A program made the translations under genes and the position numbers. Of a stretch of DNA of 64,000 nt, positions 48,212 through 57,895 are shown piece after piece. Below the pieces are notes generated by a model. That model was given only the letters and a program-made list of their open reading frames with translations. It made no database searches and was not told the origin of the DNA. Source of the DNA: Takakia lepidozioides (Eukaryota > Streptophyta > Takakiopsida > Takakiales > Takakiaceae); assembly GCA_030704615.1 (NCBI GenBank), contig CM060733.1, positions 1 through 64,000 on the forward strand, read 5' to 3'. How positions within the stretch are numbered: position 1 is the first letter of the stretch; every line of letters begins with the position of its first letter.

Positions 48212-48913
48212 TCACCAAGTCGACGGAACTTCGATACCCCTCAAAACAAGCTCATCACTGCTGCGGCACCTCGAGGTAAACTGCAATTCGGTCGTTCTGC
48301 TGCCCTTGCTGGAGCCGACGACAATGTCATGTCCATCAATGATACCACCATCATACATTGACAAGGTCACTGTGGGCCTCATGTGCCCGTGCGATTCGTC
48401 TTCGCAACGCAGCCGAATGTCTCCATACACTGGAAGAGCGGAGTGATCTGCACGTATATAGTTTTCCCCGGTGCCGTCCTCCCTGGTCCACTGGCAGCAG
48501 TTCCAGCGCCAAAGCGAGGCCGTGCGTGATCTATCCGGCATCCCTTTCCAGCTTGGTATATCGAGGTCAACAATTTTCAGGACCCACGGACCGCATTGAC
48601 CCTCGCCCTCACCTCGCTCAAAGCGGTAATAGCCCTCCAGATACTCCATTGCGCGCAAAGACTCTTGCTTGATTCCAGCAGCGTCTGTGAAAACAGAGAG
48701 CCAGACAATGATGTCTCCTGATTCTGGTTTGAACATAGCATAATCGTGGCCATGATAAGGGTAGTCGGCTGGATTTCGGCGGCACGACATCCTTGAAAAA
48801 GAGTCGCGGAGTACGCTCAATGACAGCAGCTCCCGGATGGAGGAGGAGGACCGCGGTGGCTGGAAAAAGTTCAAGCTAACGCTGCAATTCCTCACAAACA
48901 CTCCAGGGCACAT
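48212..48913 (-). CDS. Element-encoded protein of unknown function, paralog A
   Basis: A single 233-codon frame. I do not recognise the family. It is clearly homologous to the divergent gene at 49074-49904: shared blocks include DYAM(F/Y), SGDI(I/V)(V/I)W, FERG, PW(V/L)L(K/R)I, LRWNCC.WT-type, YGDIR(L/I), (L/I)S(M/I)(Y/L)DGG(I/M)I(D/E)GHDIVV-type and ELVLR(G/A)(I/V)EVP. These fit a compact, Trp-rich beta-strand domain of about 200 residues with no signal peptide or membrane segment. It lies between the second palindrome cluster and the right end of the element. Confidence 0.6.
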   Translation of the reverse strand: MCPGVFVRNCSVSLNFFQPPRSSSSIRELLSLSVLRDSFSRMSCRRNPADYPYHGHDYAMFKPESGDIIVWLSVFTDAAGIKQESLRAMEYLEGYYRFERGEGEGQCGPWVLKIVDLDIPSWKGMPDRSRTASLWRWNCCQWTREDGTGENYIRADHSALPVYGDIRLRCEDESHGHMRPTVTLSMYDGGIIDGHDIVVGSSKGSRTTELQFTSRCRSSDELVLRGIEVPSTW

Positions 48914-49073
48914 TTAAATTTCCCCCCTACAGGATCCTGGACCGATGAAGATTGGCTGCTGCATGAATGTAGCCGTTTCAGTTTCCTACCCTGCCATGCA
49001 AACTATGAGCAGTCACTGCCAGGTGGGCCGATAGCCACTGGACACGACGAAGTCCATCCCCTCTTCGATGTAA

Positions 49074-49904
49074 ATGCGGCGCCGAATTTCCATCCGGGGG
49101 GATGGACTTCAGTGGCAGATCTCAAACTATAACTTGTTGATGAGAAAGATGTATGGGTTCATCCACCGCTGGCGTGATGAACACGTTCCACCTCCGTCGG
49201 TGGGTACGTGTGACCCAGATGCTCCATTATTGGAGGCCGAACTGCTCTTCCGCTTCGCATCATTTCCAAAATCTAAGGGCTTCGTAGCTGTCCGCAAGGT
49301 CATCGGCATCCAAGTCGTCCTCAGGTCCTCCTTTGCAAGGATGCCGTGCTTCCGGAACCGGGACGACTGCCCATTTGGAGGCATCGATTATGCAATGTAT
49401 TCGGCCACATCGGGAGACATTGTTATCTGGTACACAGATTACACAGAAGATACTGGTTCGATTGTGGAAACATTGGTGGCTTTTGAGTATATCGTAGGCC
49501 ACTACGCCTTCGAGCGGGGTGACGATCTTGGTCTAAGGAGTCCGTGGCTCCTGCGCATCCTCGATTCCGATTTTCCCAGCTACGACGGTCACCCATGCAG
49601 AAGAAGGCGCACTGCTATGCTGTTGCGGTGGAACTGCTGCCACTGGACGTGGGTGGACTCCATCGGAGAGACCTATTCTCCTGAAGGAGTGCGCTCCTCT
49701 TCTCCATTGTATGGGGACATTCGCATTGGTGTGGACGACGAAAACGTGAAGATTTCCATACTCGATGGTGGTATGATTGAAGGGCAGGACATTGTGGTGA
49801 ACATCACTAGGGGCGGTACAACGGCTGCAATCGACTTTACATGGAGGAGCCCCATGACTCATGAGCTAGTTCTGAGAGCAGTCGAAGTCCCATTGACAAC
49901 GTGA
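49074..49904 (+). CDS. Element-encoded protein of unknown function, paralog B
   Basis: Up to 276 codons. The first ATG lies inside a palindrome copy (49071-49091), and ATGs at 49140 and 49149 are equally likely starts, so the N-terminus is uncertain. The domain common with paralog A starts near the residues LRSSFARM and runs to the end (ELVLRAVEVPLTT). The two genes are divergent, about 160 bp apart, with the palindrome between them, repeating at small scale the layout of the transposase and methyltransferase genes. Both paralogs are undamaged, which suggests recent selection. Confidence 0.6.
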   Translation: MRRRISIRGDGLQWQISNYNLLMRKMYGFIHRWRDEHVPPPSVGTCDPDAPLLEAELLFRFASFPKSKGFVAVRKVIGIQVVLRSSFARMPCFRNRDDCPFGGIDYAMYSATSGDIVIWYTDYTEDTGSIVETLVAFEYIVGHYAFERGDDLGLRSPWLLRILDSDFPSYDGHPCRRRRTAMLLRWNCCHWTWVDSIGETYSPEGVRSSSPLYGDIRIGVDDENVKISILDGGMIEGQDIVVNITRGGTTAAIDFTWRSPMTHELVLRAVEVPLTT

Positions 49905-50286
49905 CTTGTATTCAGTAGGCACAGGGCTAAAGATTTGATGGCACAATCAGCACAGTAGACGTGCTTCAAATGCAATTCATGTGGATCAATAAAAACCTCA
50001 TTGTGCCCTCTTTTTATTCTATTCTGTGTCCATCGTTCCCAGAATGCGTCATTGCTCATTTCGTTTGGGATTGGGAGTGTGGGTGGATTTTGCAAATAGC
50101 TGGTAGGCTGAAATGGGCCCCCATTGTACAGAGCAGTACCACCCTACCATTCGCGAAACATTGCCTTTCAATATATAATTCTAAATAACATTGCCGAACC
50201 TCCTTCATCGGGAGGTCCTTCTCCCCCTATGACCGTGGCACCCTAAACCCTATTCCCGCGGACTCTCATTTCCGGAAAATAGTGCT
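49905..50286. other. Element right-end interior, no gene
   Basis: Non-coding flank between paralog B and the right terminal repeat cluster. An AATAAA-like signal (AATAAAAACC, near 49988) could serve as polyadenylation signal for paralog B. Confidence 0.35.
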
Positions 50287-50359
50287 GCTCATGTTTTTTT
50301 CCACACTTACGACTCTGCTCATGGCTCATGCCGCTCATGGCTCATGGCTCATGAAATAG
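50287..50359 (-). repeat. Right terminal inverted repeat and CATGAGC cluster
   Basis: In reverse complement it starts with the same 13 bp as the left end, followed by CATGAGC words (complement GCTCATG) at about 50347, 50340, 50333, 50324, 50317 and 50287. Confidence 0.75.
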
Positions 50360-50609
50360 CAGCCCCCGACCCTTCCTAAAACCCACCCGTCAGAAGAACA
50401 AACTCACCGATGCGCGCGATTCAACCAGCACGTCAGCAGGTACATCCCTGTCAGGTGGACCCCGTGCATGCCATAGACAACAACACCCAGGACGATCATG
50501 CATACCTTGTTCAGGAAGACGTGGAGGAGCAGGAAGCCATAGCAAGGGAATGGGATCTTATCTCCATGAATGTGCCTCAAATGCGTAAGAGAGTGGAATC
50601 ATTGGAAGA

Positions 50610-50835
50610 CTTTCCCCTTTTCCAAAGCTCCCAGGCTTGCACATGCATTGCAAACAAAAACAGATGTACCTGCGCACATCATTTGCTCATAGGTCCTCCA
50701 TCCCGCACCCTTGCTGTGCATACCCTACAATCATCGCACTCCATGACACCACATCTCGTTCAGCCATACTGTCGAACACTCCCTTCATACATGTCCACGA
50801 GGGTATTGTTAAAATGACATTTGGTACAATTGCAG
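50610..50835 (-). pseudogene. PPR fragment
   Basis: The minus strand carries pieces of the 303-bp PPR unit (VFDSMAERDVVSWSAMIVGY, then CNKCASLGAL-like) up to the TGGTACAATTGCAG equivalent of the unit's GIVPD helix. It abuts the start of the second transposase copy. Confidence 0.75.
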
Positions 50836-53610
50836 TTGAGCTTTCGGATTCGTCCGATGATGACATAAGTGAAATTCCAAATCCAGTCCTTCCTACTGTG
50901 GTTGGAGAAGCTGATGAAGAAGAGATTTGTAGTGTCATTCCAAAATTACGGGCGATGGGAGGAATGGCTGGATTCAAAAGTGAGTTGCGAGGAATTGATT
51001 GGGAATCTTTGAAGCAGGTGCCTGTGAAGTTCTTGCCAGAGACTTTTGATGGCGATATCCTATTCGAGCTGCCTCCTCCTCCGTGACAAGAGCATTCTTC
51101 AATTCGTGTAAGCGCTCCATTATCCACACCGTCTGATCATTGGCTTGATGAGTAGTGTGTGCGTTGTCCCGAGTTGGAGGTGTAACAATCATGATGCATG
51201 GAATGGACAAGAAACACGACGGGCACCCGTGGTGCAGAACAAAAACATCCAATATTCAGAATGATGACAAACTTGTTTTCAGGAGAACAGTTTGCAATGG
51301 ACACCTTAGGTGTGATAATTTGAATTGCAGACACTTTCTTCAGTCTGGGGTTCATAATCAAAGCGAATGGGAGGGTCTGGCGGAAAATCCATTTCAGCTT
51401 GGGACTGCCCCTCCACCGGCAAACACTTTCGTCTGCAAATTCTGTAAACTTGTGCCATCCTGCTTGGCGCTCTGCAGAGCAAGAATGTACTATGTTGTCC
51501 ACCGTTTGAAAACAATGACAAGAGCTTGTGTGCATTTCGGATTCCATAACCATCCTGTCTCGAAGGGGGATTACAGGGAGAGTGTTGAGACAGTATCGAG
51601 GTTGATTAAACAGGAGTTTGGGAGAAACCCATCCGCAACAACATCTGTAATTGCTCTTGGCGCAAGCAAGTCCTTCTTGGAAAGCCATATTTTGAGTGGA
51701 GGGGATTCTGTGGGGACTAAACTTGACGGTGCAACATTGGACCTGGTCATGGATCATTTCTCCACTTTGAGTTCACCTAACATTCGGCATCAGATCAATG
51801 CATTAAGAATGGGCTCTGGTATCAGAGGCTACATAGACAACATTTTGGAGTTGAAACGAGTGAGCAAGTACGATTACATCCAGGACAATGTATTCCCAGG
51901 TCAAGGTGCCATCAAAGTTTTTCTTTTCAAAATGTCGACTGTTGGGGAGGGCAGTGGGGTTAGCCTCGTGAAGCGGATGCAGAAGACTGGGGACTTGCAG
52001 AACTGTTTTCTTATGTTTGATCATGTGAAACGGGTGAAGGATGGACGACAATGGCTTGTCATGTCTACGATCCAGTGTACCAACGAGTTATGACAATTGC
52101 AGTTTGTGACATGCAATCCGAGGATACAGAATCCCAGAAGCTCATGTGGAATTCCCTGATACGTGTCATGGGCTGCCATGGGCTGCCATCTCCAAATTTC
52201 GCAGGTTTCATGGCGGATAGTGCTGAAGCAAATTTCAATGCTGTTCGTATTGTCTTCGGATCGGGCAACCCAAAAGTGCCAATGCGAGGAAGAGAGCGTA
52301 CATGTCTATTCCATTGGACACAATCTCTGGAAAAACATACAAAGTCGGACATCAAACCAGAGATGCAGACTCAGCACCGTAAATTGTGCAAAGAGTACAA
52401 AGATGCTAGAACAATGAAGGAGGCGGACACTTTGTTCCAGACAATTCGTGCCTGGTGGTTCTTAACTGGAGCTGCATCACTTGAGAGTATGAGAGCATTG
52501 GAAGATTGGCTGGCGTTTTGGCACTTCCGGTATAGACAGTGGGGAGCAGCCATGGCAGTGGTACGAGGCTTATATTTCTTGCTTTATTCATACATTTACT
52601 TTCCATTTTATTGTGTCCTCGCTTTCTTTATGTTGTTTTCTGTTCACTGTTTTGAAGTGTGGTTCTGCACTTTGCAGAACATGTCCATTGAGGAAATGGC
52701 GGACATGCCATCTTGCAATTTGGCAGAAACTGTGCACAACGCATGGTTGCAGCAGTCTGGGAAACGAGGTCGGGATTTGTATGTGGCAACAACAGATGAT
52801 TTGATACGTGCCTTGCAACAACAAACCCGATACCGTGATTTCTTACGAGGTGGGGTTGGTGGCAAGGGTCCGGACAAATGGGAGTTGATGTTGTGTGCTG
52901 CAAACAGATCTGGGGATCCAATGAAGATAGCACGGGCGGTGAGCATGTATGCCCAGGGAACGCCACTTGTTTCTAGAGTTCCACATCTTGAAGGAGAGGA
53001 GAGATTCGGCTCCTGTAAGAGGAAATTGAACACTCCACCTGGTTCGGATTCCGATTCCCATAGGGCAGACCGTGATAACTTCTCGAAGCCTCGTGTTCCC
53101 CTGCATGACAGCTCCATGTCCGGAACCTCCATTGTGGAGGAACCTCCAACACGACGGCAAGCTCCAGCATCAAACAGTGCCACTGAAATGGTGCAGGAGA
53201 GAAACAACCCCCTTGATGTGATTAATTCCGCATGCCCCGACCACATTTGGCACATAGAACGCACAAGTGTAGGGTCTCGTGTGAAATGTATAGCGATCAG
53301 GGCAACTAATTTCGAGAAGTGCACTTCATCTATATCCAGAGGTGGTGCCCGAACTCCTGCTCCGACTTTCACGGGTTTGATGCGTCCATACGGTCAACCA
53401 GAAGCCAAGAACCACAAGTTCTGGTTCTGCGCAGATGATTGTGCCAGATGTGTGCATGGAACTGTGCGTCCTTCCGTAATGATGAAGCCATCTCCTCCAA
53501 CCGTTTGGCCCGTGAAGGTAGGAACGCATCTCAGCTTTCAGGAGATTGAAACCCTGCAAACATTTGTATTTCATATTTTTGAAGAGGATGGTTTGCGATC
53601 CCAAACGTGA
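50836..53610 (+). pseudogene. Second MULE-like transposase copy, frameshifted and lacking SWIM
   Basis: It is homologous along most of its length to the transposase at 35.8-39.6 kb: SDSSDDDISE, FLPETFDGDILFELPP, then MDKKHDGHPWC in another frame (51155-52093), LMFDHVKR, then after a frame change near 52060 ACHVYDPVYQR, GFMADSAEANF and the CxxH signature CLFH. A GT-AG intron (about 52561-52678) is at the same position as in the other copy (AAMA(V)/NMSIEEMADM). After VWPVKVGTHLS the homology ends and the frame stops at 53610 without the SWIM finger. A break near 51080-51150 may be an intron or an indel. It lies outside the 15.4-kb element; I could not see terminal repeats of its own. Confidence 0.8.
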
Positions 53611-53619
53611 CAACTTCAT

Positions 53620-54100
53620 TCACCAGGCCACTATGAGTTGCAACGAGGTCGATACTCTATTGCAGCGGGATACAACACATGGGTAGCATCAACTATGCAA
53701 TGTGGTATGTGGACGACCATGATTTGAAATGTGTAATTCACATCAATTCGTCGGCGGTGCAATGATATGGCCTCCAACTATACGGAGTGAGCTCTGAGTG
53801 GCAACTCTTAAAAGCACATTTGTCATTGCACCGTTCGAAGTCTACATGTCTTGCTGTCGCTATGCACTACAATCATCTTTTGAAGATGATCATAACTCTC
53901 ATTGTTATTTGAGGAGGGAGGAAGGTCTTCCCGTGGCAGCCTTTATGGCGCACACTTTGTGAGGATATTTTCTCGTCCTCGTAATTGTAAAAGTGAAACA
54001 AGCATTTGTAATTGTACAATGTTGGATGCTACAATTGTAGGCCTCATGGTAGTCTTGATTCTATTTAGGCAAGATTCCCTACATTAATTCCACGGTCATA
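53620..54100. other. Intergenic, no gene seen
   Basis: AT-rich sequence after the truncated transposase. I see no palindromes of the element family and no coding frame. Confidence 0.35.
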
Positions 54101-54129
54101 GGACCATCCTCGGTTATAGGCGGTGCATG

Positions 54130-54385
54130 TTAATGCTGACGTGGCAGATGACGGACAGTGCCATGTCATCATTTGCCACCACATCAGCATGCTGACATGA
54201 CGCTCACGCCACGTCAGCGTGGGTGCAGGCTCACGCCACCGCCACGTCACTCCTGCGTGAGCGTACGCTCGCGCGCTCACGCCATTGCGTCGTTGCTAAT
54301 AATTATGATTGGAGAGGTTTGCGGGCAATGCGGCCGCCGCCGTTTGAATCTCGCGCATGGCGGGCACGTGGCAGACGTCGTTTTG
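54130..54385. promoter_or_regulatory. ACGT-core-rich, hairpin-forming stretch
   Basis: The words TGACGTGG, CCACGTCA and GCACGTGGCAGACGTCG recur at 54137, 54211, 54242 and 54364; these are G-box/TGACG-type sites bound by plant bZIP factors. An imperfect inverted repeat (TGCTGACGTGGCAGATGA against TCATTTGCCACCACATCAGCA) spans about 54134-54190. No gene downstream could be identified, so the promoter role is only possible. Confidence 0.35.
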
Positions 54386-54443
54386 CGTTTAGAGGTTTAG
54401 GTTTGGAAAGTGTAGGTGGGGTTGTGTTTTGTGAGCTGATCAC

Positions 54444-55496
54444 AGGAGGTCTCCCGTCACTGTATTGAAGTACATCTCTGGTGTACTTGAAGCACCCCTG
54501 GGTTTTTGATTTATAAACTACTAATTGATGTTCTGAACCCTCCAAGTTGCTGTTTATGTGCTATGTTGATCACGGGAGATCTCCCGTCCTTGTATTCTTG
54601 AATTGCATTTGTCATAATGATAACTTGAATTATCCTTGTTGGTGGTCTTGTTCATTGCTTGTCACGAGAGATCTCTCGTCCCTGAATTGAGACATAGCTC
54701 CATACGGTTCGGAAAGACCGTTGTGTTGGTTGTTATTTGGTGTTTATATTGACGGGTTGTTCTTTTGTTGATTGTGCTGCCTTTGGGGTCAATGAGCTCG
54801 CCCTTCTCCCATTTCATGAACACTCTTGTTCAGAAATTCCAGGTCCGATCGGAGGTGAACACAAGCGGCACTGCCTCTTTGTCGCTTTTCACATCCAGAA
54901 TGGCTTGAGCTCCGACCATGAAATCCTGCACATACCAGCAAGTGTAGTTAACTACCACGGGAGGTCTCCCTTGCTAACTTTCACATTTAGCCAACACTTC
55001 CGGCTGACTTCCAGCTAACTCCAGCACTTCAAACACTTCCAGCTAACTTCCTACCAACACCTTCAACTGATGATTTAAACCAACCAAGAGGATGTTGACA
55101 ATTGGTCACTCTTTATGGAGTGTCTCCTACTTTGTAGGTCGTGCAGAGGAGCATCACAGCCGACGATTGATACATCCCAAGAGTGCTACGTACAGAGGCG
55201 GAAGAATCTGAAAATCCTCTGCAAAGTCGCTACCACAATAATGAGATCAGATCATCGGCCATCAACCAGGTCGTTGAGACCTTCTGTCCGGAGGGCTCTT
55301 CCGTTGTCAATGTGTATTGTGGCGGGATTGTCACATACTCGCTTCTGGTAAGAACGTGCAAACTCAAATCTTAATTTTACTTCTTGTAAACCCCATTATT
55401 ACAGTGCTAGGGACATTAACAGCTGATATAGGGAGATCTCCCGTCCTCCATTGACGGGAGATTTCCCTTTATAGCCTTGACATGAGACCTCATGTC
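54444..55496. repeat. Dispersed palindrome family with core GGGAGATCTCCC
   Basis: Copies of ACGGGAGATCTCCCGT or close variants lie at 54444-54458, 54572-54587, 54664-54679, 54957-54972, 55429-55444 and 55454-55469, with a more diverged copy (ACATGAGACCTCATGT) at 55480-55496. Arms change in a compensating way (GAGAG/CTCTC at 54664). Sequence between copies is not repeated. It is unrelated in sequence to the palindromes of the 15.4-kb element. Confidence 0.85.
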
Positions 55497-55599
55497 TTCC
55501 TATTGAACTGAGCCAAAGCTTCCATATAATTACATAGGAAGTTTGACTAGCATAATGAAGGCTAGGGTGCACTTAAATCTTGCTAGCTGCAGACAACCA

Positions 55600-55770
55600 A
55601 CATGTAGCCCAGTGGTAATGGGCACATACCACGTTGGATGTGGTTGTGGGTTCAAACCACGGTCTGGTGTGTCATGAAGGTGTCCACCTTTTAGCTGGAA
55701 GGCAGTAGCCCTTGTGGTGAAGAGATACCATAAGTTACGTTCCCTTCGGGAGGCGTCATATTCTTGCTAG
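55600..55770 (+). mobile_element. tRNA-derived SINE
   Basis: Box A-like TAGCCCAGTGGT (55605-55616) and box B GGTTCAAACCA (55649-55659) are at tRNA-like spacing. The body ends with CACC/TACCATAAGTTACGT and a GGGAGGCG part; the same 3' segment occurs at 20196-20235, which defines a family. It differs in head and body from the SINE at 5976. Confidence 0.7.
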
Positions 55771-56023
55771 CTACAGCCTTGTTGATAAACTTTTGAAGAC
55801 AGACTCGGTGAGCTGTGTGCCCGACATTGTTCTCGTTTCAGGCAACAGCTTAAATTGCAGGGTTAGAGTTCTGAAACCCTAAATTTAAACCAACACATGG
55901 GGCAATAAATCCCACAAGGCCCGAGGCCAGGGAATGAATTTTGCAACAAGTGTCTACTTGTCAATTTCAGAACAAACATAGGAAAAAATCACTTCATCCC
56001 ACTTGAAATAATCTGCCCAAGAT

Positions 56024-56026
<3 letters not shown>

Positions 56027-56069
<43 letters not shown>

Positions 56070-56114
56070 AAGAAAGAGCGAAAAAATAAATAAATAAAAT
56101 ATATATATATATAT
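56027..56114. repeat. Microsatellite (GA)n-(GAAA)n-(TAAA)n-(TA)n
   Basis: Uninterrupted GA dinucleotides from about 56028 to 56064, followed by AAAG, TAAA and TA runs. Confidence 0.95.
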
Positions 56115-56559
56115 TGTAGTTTGAAACCATGCCAATCCTACAAAAGACAAGGATGCACCACAGGAGATGCAGGTTTTTGTTTTTGGCCGAGGGGTTTGTT
56201 GGCAGGGGCACCAACTGTGGGAGCTTTTGCACTCTGCTCCTCTAGCTCTGAGGTAGCGGGTGACGCCTCCACGGGGTCACGCGGGTCTGCCATTGGCAAC
56301 GCCTCCTTGTTCGCGAGCCCCCCACTCCTTCGTGAAGGTAAGGTAGGATCAAAACTAAATTTTCTATTCGATCGTCCCTCCTTGCCCTTCCACCTGTGCC
56401 CAAAACATACAAAGACAAAGTGAGGAGAGAGAGATCGCGAACATAGAGAAAGAGTGAGCTAGCAGAGAGAAAGAGATCGCGAGGAGAAGAGAAAGTGAGG
56501 AGAAGAGAAGTATGTGACGGTGACAAGTCAACTTGCACCCTCGCATCCATCCGTCCATT

Positions 56560-56800
56560 TTAATGTATGATGTGAAGAAGTTTGTCCATCCTGCAAATGT
56601 GGGCTCTTGGCTCATGTTAGTACCATGATTTGGTAAAGCCACACCTTGCGATTGCGGTTGTCAGCAAACACCCCAACCCTACTTATTACAAAGTTCCAAT
56701 TCTGAATTGCATCTCCTTCTCTTTGTAGTCCAACGGGCATTCACCTTTTTGTCTCCATTGTCCCACCATTGACTGGGGTCGGCTCCATCAGCGTCTGCTG
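56560..56800 (-). repeat. PDF-PPR leader copy, scrambled
   Basis: 56566-56640 matches 26383-26455 in direct orientation. 56650-56790 matches the PDF leader in inverted orientation, including the half-motif (DPSQWWDNGDKKVNA on the minus strand). Opposite orientation of adjacent parts shows rearrangement. Confidence 0.65.
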
Positions 56801-57229
56801 GGATCCGGATTTGAGGTGAGAATGGAGCCTAGATTGCTTTGTAGCACATTTCAGAGTCTAAAAAGAAAAGAACAAATAGAGAGTACCATTAACGCCTTTC
56901 TTCTGATTGCCCGGAGGCTGGAAAACTCCTGGCCATCACAGGACCCCGCATTGCTAAACTGGGTACCTATTTCTGCCCCACAGCCTGACCCATTAATATG
57001 TTGTACGATGTCAGGCCTCCCCATTTCCCACAAGGACCTAAGTTACCACGAGCTTGGCTAAGTCCTTCCTGCTGCCAAAGCGCGCTAACATCCCTGCAAG
57101 GTGGAAGCAACCACTGAGCATAGCCCCACACGCAAGCAACGGAACTGCATTCTCTGTATATGTCAGACCACAAGAAGTCCAAGAATATCAAGAACCGGGC
57201 AGTTCGGGCAGGCTCCGGCGACAAGTTTT

Positions 57230-57775
57230 CTGGGCAGGCAGCCCAGACAGGTACCAAAAAAATTGACGACGAAACATGGTGACGATGATGTGGCGACGAA
57301 AACGTGGCACTATGGCACCATATTCCTGCTCTACGCTAAACTAGCTTCCGACCTTCAGTCGTCGCTAGAATTATGTGTATATTGTGGGCCCCAACAGACT
57401 AGCTTGCCGGGCAAACCCAGCAGCAGACTGGCCGGGTCCGGGTAGGGGCGCTCCCACCCTCCACGAACCCCCTCCGCCACACGCGGGCCCCGCCGCAGCC
57501 ACACGCGGGGGCATTCAAGACGCTAATATTGTTCAATGAGAAGCATAAATAAATGTTCATATTTTCATAAGACTTATATACCCCATCTATCTGGACATTG
57601 TTCTCAGAAGTCGTCGCTAGTAGTGCAGAGCAACGCGAAGCCCTAGACTTTCTAGCAACGACAGAAGGTCAGAAGCTAGTTTAGCGTAGAGCAGAAATAG
57701 GATGCCATAGTGCCATGTCATCGCCGCCACGTTTTGTCGTCAATTTTTTTAAATCTGCCCAAACTGCCCGCCCAG
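57230..57775. mobile_element. Foldback (MITE-like) element
   Basis: The left arm (57230-57376) and right arm (57640-57775) are inverted copies at high identity over about 115-140 bp, with shared CTGCTCTACGCTAAACTAGCTTC and AAAAAAATTGACGAC stretches. The arms surround a GC-rich then AT-rich centre of about 260 bp. There is no coding capacity. I could not define a target duplication. Confidence 0.75.
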
Positions 57776-57783
57776 GTATGCAC

Positions 57784-57895
57784 TCCCTTACGGGGTGAGT
57801 GCATACCACACTCACTCCGTAAGGTTCTGCCATGCCAGGGGATTGGCTGGTGGGTCCCTCTCTCTCCCTCTCTCCCTCTCCCTCTATAACTCTTT
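57784..57895. repeat. Short hairpin and CT microsatellite
   Basis: CCTTACGGGGTGAGTG and CACTCACTCCGTAAGG form an inverted repeat at 57786-57824. A (TCTCTCCC)n-type tract follows at 57855-57890. Confidence 0.7.

Larger units (their letters stand above)
34991..50359. mobile_element. 15.4-kb inverted-repeat DNA element encoding a MULE-like transposase and a ParB-methyltransferase
   Basis: The left end reads CTATTTCATGAGC (34991-35003); the right end is its exact reverse complement (50347-50359). Both are followed inward by clusters of CATGAGCC/CATGAGCGG heptamers. Between them lie one SWIM-tailed transposase gene, a divergent ParB-methyltransferase gene, two paralogous unknown genes, and over 40 copies of one palindromic motif that I do not see outside these ends. 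The left end interrupts a LINE. I could not find a target-site duplication by eye, nor the missing LINE 3' part beyond the right end, so the exact borders and the insertion history are uncertain. Confidence 0.75.

Noticed and set aside
50409-50600. A 5' exon of the second transposase copy
   Set aside because: The frame encodes an acidic, unmatched peptide with no counterpart in the other transposase and is separated from it by a PPR fragment.
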